From assembly GCF_048128805.1 (NCBI RefSeq), contig NC_136016.1, forward strand, positions 13,198,676-13,262,675: a stretch of DNA of 64,000 bases, read 5' to 3'. The position numbers and the translations under genes are program-made. The notes beneath the pieces were generated by a model, which made no database searches, was not told the DNA's origin, and saw only the letters and a list, made by a program, of their open reading frames with translations. The stretch is from Centroberyx gerrardi (taxonomy: Eukaryota; Chordata; Actinopteri; Beryciformes; Berycidae). How positions within the stretch are numbered: the first letter of the stretch is position 1; each line of letters starts with the position of its first letter. Positions 1-11,400 of the stretch are shown one piece after another.

Positions 1-1299
1 TGACACTAGAGAAGGCGGCAACACTTCATAATAACCGTCCTTAATAAATGGTTAATTTGTCATGATTTTATATTAGTTAATTATTATTTTATTGTTTACT
101 ATCAAATAATTAACTGCAATTGTTGTTATTTAACAGTTTACTAAGTAACAGTAAATGCTTTAAACAAAGTTTTTAATTCATAATGTAAAATTAATCTAGT
201 CTAAAATTAAATTAAAGTAATCATTAGCTATGAACATATGTTATGTTACATATGGGATGCTTTTAAATGTCCTTTGATGCAGTAAATGGCCTTTTTCATT
301 TGTAGAGTTTGTAATGCCTCCCATGGACAAATAAATGTCATAACTGTGTGTCAAAACTGGTAATGTCTAAAACTAACCAAACATGCTTTTGATTAGATTT
401 GAATTCCACTGTTATGATTAACGTGATTAATTACAGCATGCTCAGCACTCATTTAGATTAGATGAAAGTTTAATGATTCCCGTGGAGGATTGAGTTAGCA
501 GAGACCAGTAAGGCAAATAGAGTGTAAGATAATACAAGTAATTACAGCAATTGAACACGTTGAAGATAATACTGCAAATAAGTAAAGACACAGCATCTTC
601 ACTGACAGATGTACAGGTTGAAGTGGATGAGCAAGTGTGAATCAGTAGATATTCACATTGTCAGGCATGGTAGAGCAAATATACAGAAATGATTCCAAGT
701 ATGCCTTATAAAAGGTATTCACATTATTAGATTTAGAGGTGGAGGTATCATGCTGCAAAAATGTCAGTTTTAACAAGTAATTTAATCCAATACTGAGCCT
801 TAAAAACCTACTTCTCTTAAAACAAGTGAAAAAATCTGCCAAGGTGAGATAATGCCACTTGTTTCCAATGCAAATCAACTTGTTTCAAGAATATTTCTTG
901 AAATCAAGTGTCATTTTCTTGATACCAGTGGAGTGATTTGCCTTATTCTGCCACAAATTGCATTGGAGATGAGTTGAATTATCTCACCCCATTGTCAGTA
1001 GGCCTATAACAATATGACTGTATATGAGACTAAATGACTGGGCATTTTTTGCAGTGCATATGCACAGAAATATGGTAATGTATGCTCAGAAATATGTCCA
1101 GACCATACAGACATGAGTCTAGCCATGTAAATGTGCATTGTTAGCATTTACAGATGAAAGAAACATACACCCAGAGGCACCAGCTCATATGCAAAGATAA
1201 CAGGAATATGCATAAGTCATGTGCATGGATGCAGATCAGGTCTGTGCAAGCAGGGCAGATGTTGAGAACAGTCCAGAGCATTGCAGCAGACAGCCAGAC
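1..1299. other. AT-rich intergenic DNA, nothing identified
   Basis: This stretch is AT-rich with stop codons in all frames and no splice-bounded coding block that I can recognise. The only long open stretches are short and of random composition. It may contain decayed repeat sequence, but no terminal repeats or target duplications were seen. Confidence 0.5.
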
Positions 1300-1840
1300 A
1301 TCAGCACCTTCCTAATTAACAAAGGCTCGGTTCACTGTGGCAGTCGGCACTAATGAGCGCTTAAGTGCTCCTCTACGCCGCGGGGAGATGAGCCAGAGGC
1401 AAAAGGTGATTCGTAACTGCATCAGCTCATCATAGGGAGAGTGCGAGTTATTATGCAAGATGGAGTTCAGTTTGAACCTCATCCTCTCCTCTGCCACCGC
1501 TTCCAGGCAGAAAGAAATGTATGCTGGCAACTACTGATGGGTAGAGGATGTGGAGTAATGTGTTGCACACATTAAATGACTTGAGCCTGCTCAAGAAAGA
1601 CAGTACTTTCATGTAAGAGTGCATCTGTGTGATCAGACCAGTCCAATTTGCTGTTGATATGCTCCCTGAGAGCTGGTGAGGCTGCACCACCTCCACATCC
1701 TCACCCTACATGCTGACAGGTGTCAGTGGCTTCTTGCTCAATTGGAAATCCACAGCCAGCTCCTCCGTCTTACTGATGAGGAGCTGCAGTTGGTTCTCCT
1801 TGCTCCACATGATAAAACTCTCCATCAGACTCCTGCACTC
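1300..1840 (-). pseudogene. Decayed non-LTR retrotransposon, 3' part of the reverse transcriptase ORF
   Basis: Read on the minus strand in successive frames, this region resembles the C-terminal part of fish LINE polyproteins. From 1830 down it encodes SKTEELAVDF, matching the usual block 'N-x-SKTKE-x-IVDF' after the catalytic palm. Next come KLDWSDHTDAL, then LSRLKSFNVCNTLL and YPSVVAS, which match the standard 'RLRSFNVC..LL..FY.SVVAS' block. The last part (about 1450-1330, LRITFCLWLISPRRRG) matches the terminal 'R-x-RLLAPRC' block. At least one frameshift lies near 1610 and no continuous ORF remains, so it is dead. The catalytic YADD part is not present here. The clade (CR1/Rex1-like) is inferred from these motifs only. 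Confidence 0.65.
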
Positions 1841-3090
1841 CTCTTCATTGCTAATATGTTGGAAATATGTAAAAATGTATATGTATGCAAAAAATGCCCA
1901 GATGCTGTTCACCCTGCATGTGGTTTGAGCATGCGTAAATTTCAAAATAAATCTGATATGCAGACAAAAGTTTGCAGCTGCACAATTGTTAGTAGACTCG
2001 GAATAGCTTGCTAGTTGCACCTCTAATACTACTCTAATACTCTAATACTACATTTCTAATACAAGCTGTTTTACAATTAAATTAAATGTAACTTGATTAG
2101 AAAAATACTTGCTCCACAATGTTGATATTTATGGAACTTACTTTAAATTTGTTATATATGAATAACATAAAGAATAAACATTTCTGCCTTACTTCATGTT
2201 ATGAGTATAGATCTAATGATGAATATGTGGTAATTGTGTGTCCAAAGCTATTCTAGTTTGACGTGTTCTTTTATTCTCTTTAATCTCCTGTCTCTGCATG
2301 GACCTGCCCTTCTATTCTTCCGTTCTCCACTCCTTCACTTCCTGGTAGCAGCTTTCTCTACTGAACGAATCTATTTTTACTTAGCTGTGTGCTCTCCATC
2401 TATTTAGAGAACATGAGAGCAACGGCATCGCTAAAGTAACAAGAAAAGGACAAATAAAATTGCTATTGTAGTTGGCACTGCACTTAATAAACAAGTAGGC
2501 AACAGACTCTACATGTAAGTACAAATTAAATTAATGTACATATGATTTACAGGATGAAACTAACAAGTTAAAACAGTCTTAATGTGTAGGCTCACTTACT
2601 TCCAGCAATATAAGTATATATGGAATAGTTTATTTACAATATGTCTTAACATGTTTCATTTCTTCAAGTGTTTCCACTCAACATTCATTTGACAGACAAG
2701 ACAATATAGCAACAGCTTGTTTTTAGCTCCGTGTCACACTTTGGCATAGAGCAATCTTTGCTATGTTAAAAGTTGTTTGGGCAGAAGTCTGCATTAGGAT
2801 CAGGAACAATACATTTTTACTACTGTCGACTTTCAAGCTTTGGATTGCAAACTGCCCAAACCAGAACAGTGACAAGAGAAAAGGAAAGCAGACAGCAGCA
2901 CTGTCAGTGCAGGCTAGCACATGCTCTGTCTCCATTTGAAGCTGTTGGATTGAAGGTTCACAGACAACTCTGAAATAATAATGGGGGATACATATTTCTA
3001 TGTACATATTTTCTTGTTAGGCATTGGACCAAAGAATGTACCTCATATTTAATATAAGGGATGTCAGAATAGGCAAGACAAGCTCCTAAT
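1841..3090. other. Intergenic DNA and probable 5' intron of the glycine-zipper gene
   Basis: No coding feature is recognisable. Because a strong splice acceptor lies just downstream (3091-3110), at least one non-coding first exon and the promoter of the next gene probably lie in or upstream of this stretch. I cannot place that exon. Confidence 0.35.
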
Positions 3091-3110
3091 CTTCTCTTTT
3101 TTTTTCTCAG
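3091..3110 (+). promoter_or_regulatory. 3' splice site of a 5'-UTR intron
   Basis: A long pyrimidine tract ends in TTTTTCTCAG at 3110, which is a textbook vertebrate acceptor. It lies 218 nt upstream of the chosen ATG at 3329, so the coding exon probably starts at 3111 with an untranslated leader. Inferred from consensus only. Confidence 0.55.
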
Positions 3111-3328
3111 GCAGAAAAATAGGAACAAGACTTCAGACTTGCCAAGGACAAACTGAACTGTGGTTTTGTGCGGGGGAAAATCCACCACTGGTTTATGGAT
3201 CTTGACAGTTATCCCACAGTCAGTGAGCAGTACATCGGTCTGCACAGCATTACACATTACTTCCTACAACTGAACACTCCACTTTCTTCAAGTATCCATC
3301 AAGTGGATCTTTGCGGAAAACATCAAGC

Positions 3329-4348
3329 ATGGAAAATCCAGAAGTTGGTTTGGAAAGTGACAGTATGGACACACTGTCGACCGTGTCTTCCACTGACCTA
3401 AAGGGCAAACTCGTAGAAAGTTCGACATCGTTCGCAGATCTCTACGATCAACACAGAGACCATCTTCAAAAAGCTTCAGAGAAGAGCAGAGAGATAGCCG
3501 TCAGTGTTCATGACATGCATGAGGAAACTCACAAGCGCAAGAAAGTGCGAGGCTTGTTTGGTGCGTTTGGGGGTGCAGTGCTTGGTGCAGGCGTTGGGGC
3601 GGTTACTGGTGGAGTAGGCGGGGCCTTTGGTGCGGTTAGTGTGGCAGCTTGTGCCAAATTTTATGGTGATATTAGTGCAGTTGATACAGTTGGTGGTTTT
3701 GTTGGTAGTGTAATTGGTGGCACAGCTGGAGGCACAGTGTTCGGTGCTGTTGGCGGTGCAGTTGGTGGTGCAGCTGAAGCCGTTGGTAGTTCGGTTCATG
3801 GTGTAGTTTGTGATGTAGTATGGAGCACTGTTGGCTGGGCAGCTGGTGGTGCAATAGGAGGTATTTTTGGTGGGACAGTCGGTACAGTAGGCGGTGGGAT
3901 TGGTGGTGCATTTGGTGCATTTTGCGGTGCAGGGTTTGCAGCTGCTACAGTTGGGAGCATAGTTAATCAACTTTACCCTCTAGATGAAACTAAAGAGTCA
4001 AATAAGGAGATAAAGGGAGTAAAGATCATTCACCAGACTGGACAAGATTTCCTAGAAGCTATAAAACCACTTGTGGAAGAGCTGAAAACCATCAAAAAGA
4101 GCGGTGACATGTTGCACAAAATGTCCTTCAGCGCCATTGTGCAGAGTGTTGCTGGACAGAGCATGAACGCTCTGGCTGCTGTAACCATGATGAAGAAAAC
4201 TCTCTCTGACACTCAGAGGCCCAAAAATGAGGCACAAGTTGTCGCTCATATTGAAGAAGCAGCAAGGCAATGTAAGCAAACCACAGAGGAATTTGAGAAG
4301 ATGAGAGCAGAACTAGTAAAACTTTTAGCTTCACTGACAAAATCTTGA
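3329..4348 (+). CDS. Glycine-zipper protein of unknown function, 339 residues, single coding exon
   Basis: The ATG at 3329 has A at -3 and G at +4 (good Kozak), and the frame is open for 339 codons to TGA. Three parts are visible. Residues 1-73 are polar and charged, with a heptad-like stretch at about 36-73 (LYDQHRDHLQKASEKSREIA) ending in the basic cluster HKRKKVR. Residues 75-212 are almost only Gly, Ala, Val, Thr and Phe, with many overlapping GxxxG/GGxxGG steps, e.g. FGGAVLGAGVGAVTGG and IGGIFGGTVGTVGGGIGG; this is a glycine-zipper type hydrophobic region able to pack in membranes. Residues 213-339 are again charged and helical, with a terminal amphipathic segment (EEFEKMRAELVKLLASL). 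No signal peptide is seen. I do not recognise the family. The order 'charged helix, glycine-rich hydrophobic core, helix' is loosely like apolipoprotein L proteins, but no diagnostic motif proves that. It is intact and has an AATAAA downstream, so it is probably a real gene. Confidence 0.8.
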   Translation: MENPEVGLESDSMDTLSTVSSTDLKGKLVESSTSFADLYDQHRDHLQKASEKSREIAVSVHDMHEETHKRKKVRGLFGAFGGAVLGAGVGAVTGGVGGAFGAVSVAACAKFYGDISAVDTVGGFVGSVIGGTAGGTVFGAVGGAVGGAAEAVGSSVHGVVCDVVWSTVGWAAGGAIGGIFGGTVGTVGGGIGGAFGAFCGAGFAAATVGSIVNQLYPLDETKESNKEIKGVKIIHQTGQDFLEAIKPLVEELKTIKKSGDMLHKMSFSAIVQSVAGQSMNALAAVTMMKKTLSDTQRPKNEAQVVAHIEEAARQCKQTTEEFEKMRAELVKLLASLTKS

Positions 4349-4523
4349 GGCAAGCTGTTAAACAACAGCAGTAAGTCATAAAGTGGACAAAACTCACTCC
4401 ATCTTCTTTTGCTTTTCTACCTTTCAAACTGATATTATTAAATCAGGGCTCCATGATGTGATATTTTTCATGGTTCATTTTAAATTTCTTCAGAGTAAGA
4501 GAAAATGTCCTTTGTGCTGATTC

Positions 4524-4529
4524 AATAAA
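4524..4529 (+). terminator. Polyadenylation signal AATAAA of the glycine-zipper gene
   Basis: AATAAA lies 176 nt after the stop codon at 4348 in a T-rich 3' UTR, and T- and GT-rich DNA follows. It is the first canonical hexamer on this strand after the gene. Confidence 0.65.
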
Positions 4530-4765
4530 GTGATAGGCATTTGACCTTATTTTTACTTATTTTATTTTAATTGATAATGCTGCAGTTTGTCTTGTTAAAT
4601 TAATGTCATGTATGTGTTCTGTTGTGTTTTGTGTGGGCATTCTATTAAATATGTGTTGCAGATCATTTTATGTATGCAGAGGTGCTTATGGAAAAGAGAA
4701 TTGTTTCTCATTATTGTTGTCCTTCATAACATTATGATAAACAAAGGGTAAATTAAACCTTGTTA

Positions 4766-4790
4766 GACAGACAGAGAGACAGACAGACAC

Positions 4791-4855
<65 letters not shown>
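4766..4855. repeat. Compound microsatellite (ACAG)n then (AGAT)n
   Basis: An imperfect ACAG run (4766-4790) passes into about 16 uninterrupted AGAT units (4791-4855). It lies between the glycine-zipper gene and fmnl1. Confidence 0.95.
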
Positions 4856-4856
<1 letters not shown>

Positions 4857-7800
4857 AAACATCATTTGAAGGGATTGTAAACAATCTTTGGAGAAATCTG
4901 GTCCCATGGAAAATTCCATCTAGAAATGTTTTGAGTAAGTTTGATTTTCAGTTTTCTGCATGTGTATGTCCCTGATGGCTGCAGTTAAATTCAAAGATAC
5001 AGTATATTCTTTTAAGTCCCATCTCCCAAATCATGTGTGAAATCTCTGATGTTGCAACAGCAATAAGATACTGGACAAGTTGAAGTTGAAAGTTGAAGTT
5101 GAAGTTGGACAAGAAAACAGAACAAAGCAATTTTTTGAAGGCCCTCCTGTAAAATCTGTTTTAAATTTAGTACTCCAAGCCTAATATGGTCAGAGTTGAG
5201 TGTCTGCAAATTGACAAACCAAATATTTCAAGTCAGGTTGGCTGGAAAAGCAGACTACTAAATACACAGTTACTCAAACTCAAATTGCTTGTCCAGAGTG
5301 CTGACCATCACACACTGAACCTGAGAAAACAGGGGGGAAACAGCATAATCAGCCAAGTAAGCAAAGTTCTCAGGAGATAAACTCAAGAAGCTTTTGTTTT
5401 TGCAAGAATGAATTAAAGATCTGCAGGAACCAGAGGTCATGAGCAGCGAAGCACAAATTGTTCTCCTGCCGCAATGCCCAACCTCTAAAGCTGCAACTTC
5501 CAGGAAGAGTCAAAATATCTCAACAAGGGCTTGTCCAGGATTTAAACCTGATGTCTTTTACAAGAGGTCGCTCTCAGATATCAAGTTTTGGTTTGTTCCC
5601 AGGTGGCCATTTTGGAGCTTTGTTTGTTTTTTTGTGTGCTGCTTCTCTTGTGATCAGATAGAGGTCTTTCTCTTCTTTTCTCCATCTGTTACACTCCATT
5701 TCATGAGCTGAAGCCCAATAATGTCATAAAAATGAAAGCGATACTTTGTCACTCCACTGCTTTGTCAGTGCTTAAGTGCAACAGTGTTTGTGCTTGACTG
5801 CATCTGTTGCACTTTTTTGAAGCAAGCTGTAGCATTCAGCCAACAAAGTCTAACACATGCTGTTGTCAACATTGTGCAAATCAACTATAAAATGCTAAGT
5901 TGTAAGTTGACACTGCAATTGGCTGTTTAAAACATGAACAGCAGAATATAACAGAAGTACAGAGCAAGTGTCAACAGTCCAAAGATGCATTTGCACAATT
6001 TGGCAGTTTTCTTGTGTTCTGCTCATTTTGTGCTAAATTTCTTTTACAATGTGCATTTCTTACAATTGAATGATGAGAAACAAAATAGGCATATGGGCTG
6101 TTTTTAGCCTAATAATTTCTTTATTGACAAGTCTCTGGTGATAAATGGAGGGTGCTGATATGTTCCACTTATAGGGTGTGTGAGCCCTCAGCATAGATTT
6201 ACAGGTGCTGCGGGACAAAATGAAACCCATGACAAACTATATTTCAGATTTAAGACCTCCCTTCCCAAACTTACAAAATACGCTAAAGCAAGAACAGTAT
6301 AAAATTTTTATTTGTTCAAACGCCAAAAACAGAAGCAAAGAAAGAGTTATTAATTCATACACTTCAATATTAAAAATAATTTAAATATATTACAAATCTT
6401 GAGCAATTCTAATTTTCCGAGACTTACAGCTGGACAGAAAGATGGATTATAGCAGTTAATATTCCATTTAAAATATAACCAATAAATAAAACATGTTTTG
6501 GACATTTTTAAGAAAACTATCAAAATGATTTATGAGTGGCCTATTACATAGTTGTTGAATGCCTTTTAACTGAGGCCAAAATCATCAGCCATTTTATTGC
6601 TGTCTGAGCTACTCTTGTAGATCATTTGTTTTCACTCTCTCTTTTGTGATGCACCAGGTGAGCAGCTCAACCTCCCATATAATTATCTTAACTAGCTCAT
6701 AGGACAGCCAGTGTCATTAGCATCAAGTAAAGCCTAGATCATTTTCTCATTCAAATCACATACATACATTACTAAAATCAACCAATGGCAAAGTTTACAC
6801 TCAGTACTTAGAAAGGCGCATTTATAGAAATAGTGGATGTGCTGTACAGTATGTTTTATAGAAATAGTGTATTAATTTGCTGTAATTATGATTGTTGTGG
6901 GTCTGAACAAGAAATACACAAGCCTATTTAAGGATACCTCACAGTGTAATGTGTAAAAGCTATAGGGAAGTTTGCTGTATGACAAATCACGTTGAGTTTG
7001 GATTTGTTAAGCTAAGGGGAACTGCATGATCAAAGTATTTCAGTGCTTTGTGTGTTTGTGTGTGTCATGTGTGTCAGGCTGCATTTACAAAGCAACAGAA
7101 GATGTGATTTTTAACCCTTTGTGGTGCAGATCTGATCTTCTCATTAGTGTCCAAACAGGGAAACATCCTATATCATTTCTGCATTTGTAAAGAGGTGTGA
7201 GAAAATAAGATCCTGCCACAATGAGTTAAACGTCCCGTCTCTTGTGCTTGTGTAAATCAAGCGTTGAGTCCAGCCTGTAGTGTTTTAGAGGGAGATGTCT
7301 GAGGACACATGGAGCTGTTGTCCTGGTTTCCACTTGGCACTGCGCCTGCTGCCGTCTGTCCGTCTGTAAGGCTGGTTCCTCAAGTCTACGGTAGGGGACA
7401 AGGGACAAAAACACTGTCAAGCCACCTGGCAGAGGACCTGTACGTGAATTTACTCACCTTACTAAATTACAATATAGTTGTACTAATCTGCTGTTGCTGT
7501 CTGATCTTAGTCAAGTCATACTGTAGGTCCTCATTCATAAAACTCAATGGTAACAGCATTGCGGTGTATAAAATATCAAGGCTGTGATTGTCATATTACC
7601 GCTGCCTTATTCTCAGTGATAGCTCAGGTGACAGCCAGTGGAAATTAACATGTTGATTAAGTGTCACATATTTAACAGCTCATTATCCAAGCCTGTGTGT
7701 AAGTTCAATAAACCACATATTAGGAGAGACAGTCAAAATTCAGTGTAAAGTCAGTGTGTATGCCAAATTTATCAACCACTGTCACGTTTCCAAAGAAAAT

Positions 7801-8310
7801 GATGACATCCTATAACACAGTGTGATTTTCAATATTTAAACTTGTTTTCACATATAACAGTTATTTGAAAATATACTGTCTGACTAGAGCAGGTGATATT
7901 TTTTGGTGCTTTAATGAAGTGCTTACAGAACATGCAAATCATCAAAAGGGAGTGGCACTGCTGCAAAAATTCAATTGGTAAAATTGACTCAGTATATCAT
8001 GTTTATGAATAAGAAAACATTACTGTGACTGTCTCAGCCCATAACATCACTCTAACCCTGCCAGTGACTTTTATGAATACAATCTGCTCCTACAATCTTT
8101 TGAGCAGCGCCGATATGAGCTCCCCCATAAGAGTTAAAGATGTAAATATTACATTTACATATATGCATAAAGCGGGGATGGGGGCTGTTCAGCAACCCAC
8201 CATTCCCACATAGAGACTACTCTCTAACAAAGGTAGCACTGCAGTCGGCAGTGGCAGAGCGAGCAAAAGAGCGAGAGAAGGAAACAGAGAAGCACACAGT
8301 ACCAAGGGAT
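4856..8310. other. Intergenic DNA and probable fmnl1 3' UTR
   Basis: No coding block is recognised. The right part must hold the fmnl1 3' UTR, since its stop codon is at 8311-8313. Several minus-strand AATAAA hexamers exist (for example TTTATT on the plus strand at 6593, 6307 and 6120), but none can be chosen from sequence alone. A short GTTGAAGTT tandem lies near 5080-5110. Confidence 0.4.
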
Positions 8311-8402
8311 CTAGGAAGGACTGTCGTCACTGAAGACAGAGTCGCAGAGGAGGCGAGAGGAGCGCTTGCCAGAGCGAGCCGTGAAGGGCACAGACTTAAG
8401 AG
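8311..8402 (-). CDS. fmnl1: fmnl1 exon 26: C terminus and stop (residues 1053-1082)
   Basis: Encodes [20 protein letters not shown] then [10 protein letters not shown] and TAG. Matches the human FMNL1 end (VPFTARTGKRTSRLLCE), which separates it from FMNL2-type tails. Acceptor GTCTTCAG lies about 24 nt downstream of a long (CT)n tract in the sense strand. Confidence 0.95.
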
Positions 8403-8423
8403 CTGAAGACACCAGAGAGGACC

Positions 8424-8475
<52 letters not shown>

Positions 8476-11400
8476 GAGGCAGAGAGGAAGAGAAGGACAG
8501 ACAAACAAGTGAGAGTAAAGCAAGGACAAATACAAGTGAGATATGCCGTAAGGCAGAAAATGAAAGGATTATAAACTGAGAAAAAGTTGAACAGAGCAAA
8601 AGAGGAAACAGGATGAAATATTTAGTAATGTAGGCATAAGAGATTAACTGTGGTTTGAAAAAAAAAAAGGATTAAGGGATTCAGTCAGACTGCTGAAGAG
8701 ACTGATGTCTTGAATGATGTAGGTAAGAGATAAGATATGAAGGGGACAGAAATAGGCATATGTGTTGATAAAGTGCAAACAGGGGGCTTGAACCTTTGAA
8801 CCCTTTTCAATGCCACTGATTAAGTGCCCACCTAGAATGTGATCATCGATTTTTCATATAAAAATTTTTATCTGCCACCATCTTCACATAAAGCACAGCA
8901 GGATAGCCATGAAAAAAGTATTCTACTTGTTACAGTTACAATAGCTGCAACAGTGTTCTTCAGTTTCTTCACAATACAGTTAATAAAGATATATGAGATA
9001 TAAGTCCTCCCTCTCCCCTGTCCCAGTATGTCCCACCTGTGATGATGTCCTCGATGGCCCCGTCCTTGCCCTCCCTGACCAGAGGCGTCACCTGTCTCCT
9101 CTTCAGCTCCGCTATCAGATCCATCTGGGGCAGCTTGGACATCACAGGAACCTGAAACATCAAAAGGTCAGAGAAGCTTCTCAGAAATGTCTAAATAAAT
9201 CAGTATGGCCTGGGGGGGAAGCACGGTCCTACGAGGGACTCAGGAACCAGGGACCTTTGCTTTTCCAGCCCATGGCCCGGTGGCATGCAGACCTCCAGCC
9301 TTGCCCTGCAGCACCACAAAGCCAAAATACAGAGGGAGAACATTGCCTACAGCTGGAGCTAGTCAACCGCTGCACCTGATATCAGTCCTAGCTGGTCAGC
9401 AGCCTCTTAAGAGAGGCAGCCTCAACCACAGAGGCAGGTCAGTGTGTCCCCAGTCCTCGTACTGAAGCTCTCTACTAGGGTTGGGTTCCATTAGCCGGTT
9501 CCATTTTAGAACCGGTTCCAAGTTGGTAAAATATCCGGATTTGTTAAGCTCCTTATCAAATTTTTTTTTCTCCTCTTTCTTCTATAACTGCCGTCTGCAG
9601 CTGATGATGTAATACAAGTGCACACTAACTCCACAGTTTGTTTACTGGACCGACTGAACATGGCAGATCGCCTCAGATGTTCAAAAGTGTGGGTGCACTT
9701 CACTAAAATCAACGAACAAATGGCCCCAAATGTCCCCCCCAACAAATTACCTAAAACAATTCGATAAGCAGATTCAAGGCTGGATTCAGATTCGATAAAA
9801 TGCTTTTGAACCCCGACTGCCGGACACACTCCCTCTGCCCTCCCTTTGAACTTCACCTCACTAGACCCTGGAGCACCGATGCCCTCTACTACCCTCCGCT
9901 TCCTCCCCTCACTACCTCCACGTTTGCCTAATAAACTTCCCTCCAGGGCTTGTTTACACCTTATTTGCTGGTCCGACTTCTCTATATTTTAGGCTACTGC
10001 TACCCCATATTACACCTCTCAAGGTCCGCCCCTACGTCCCCGTCGAGAGAGGCGGAAGAAGAGAAAGAAGTTGATCTAACATGACTCTCCCAAATCTCCA
10101 TAGGCTAATCACCTGTGAAGTGGAAACCTATGATTACAGAAACATTGATGAAAAGCAAGAAACCCCAAAAAGGGGGTGGAAGCAATTCATCAGTGGCCTA
10201 TGTTCTGCAAAAAATACAAAGCCCTAAGTACGTAAGTAAGTACCCCATATTATATTCGGGAGGAAACAAAGGGGCTACCTTATTTCCCATTACGTCAGGC
10301 TTTGGAGGAGTTGATGGAGCTTCACTGTTCAGGACATCTTGTTTTTTCCTCTGCTTATTCTCCTGCTCGGCTTGCTGCCACAGAGAAGAACAAGCATTTT
10401 AATGTCATGCACTGAATACTATAATGGCATGTCATTAGTCATTAGAATCCATTTACATCTGAAGGTTAAAATATAACCATGAAGTTAACCCACTATAGTT
10501 GTGGATTGATAGACTGTGTTGTGTTGGGCAAGAGCTTTAGTAAACATACAGTAATTTCTGTGTGCTTTGTGTATTATCAGTAAATCAACTACCTACAGTC
10601 AATCCATTGAGGATTCGGTAAAATCAAAATTATCTGACCTTGTATGCCTTGATGAACCTGACAAAGATGGGGAAGAACATGGAGGGTGGAGTGGTTTTTG
10701 GGTTTTCTCCAAAGTATTCCACCGCTGAGTCATACGCATCCTGTAAGACATAAGATGTAGAAAACAATCTTTACTTTCACCCAAACACCCAAACAACTGG
10801 GCAAAGTTTATTGTCTGTGTCTTTATAAGTCATAAACAAGTTATGGTAATGACTAAAGATGACAAAAAAGCCGTAGCGAGGGCATAAGGCTCTAGTGCAT
10901 TATACAGAAAAAATTACATGGATTCAGTGCAGTTTTCTCATGGAATTAAAGGCAAATGAGTTGACCTGGGCAGTCTTGCCATCGGCCACGACAGAGTCCA
11001 ACAGCTCATTGTTGCTGCTGAGAAACGTCTGCAGCACAGGGTTTTCTTCTTCTATGGTGAACTCCTTCCTGGTCCCCTCCATGCCCCTCTGCAGAGCTCG
11101 CACATCCTGCAGGATGCTGTCTAGAGAAACTACACACAGAAGAGACAAAAACATGAGTGTGAGAAAGAGTTCATTGGCATTTCAAAAAGGCTGAGGTAGC
11201 ACTAAGTTTCCACCAATCCCTTTCTTAAGATTATTTTGAAGGCATTTATGTTAAATTAGGTGGTATACTGCAAGGACCGAGAGGAAATATGTTGGAGAGA
11301 CACATGCAAGAAAACTAGGAAACACCGCTCCTACTCGTTTTGTCACAACATCCAACATTACAGCTGAGTGATGAATAACCATTAGTCCGTTTGAAATTTA

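Noticed and set aside
3311..3328. Longer N terminus for the glycine-zipper protein starting at a TTG
   Set aside because: Vertebrate translation starts at ATG; the ATG at 3329 has good Kozak context.
3476..3970. Open minus-strand frame rich in Thr, Asn and Cys
   Set aside because: It is the antisense shadow of the low-complexity glycine-rich part of the 3329-4348 gene.
9191..9465. Open plus-strand frames between fmnl1 exons 24 and 25
   Set aside because: Intronic, no similarity recognised and no splice or promoter support.
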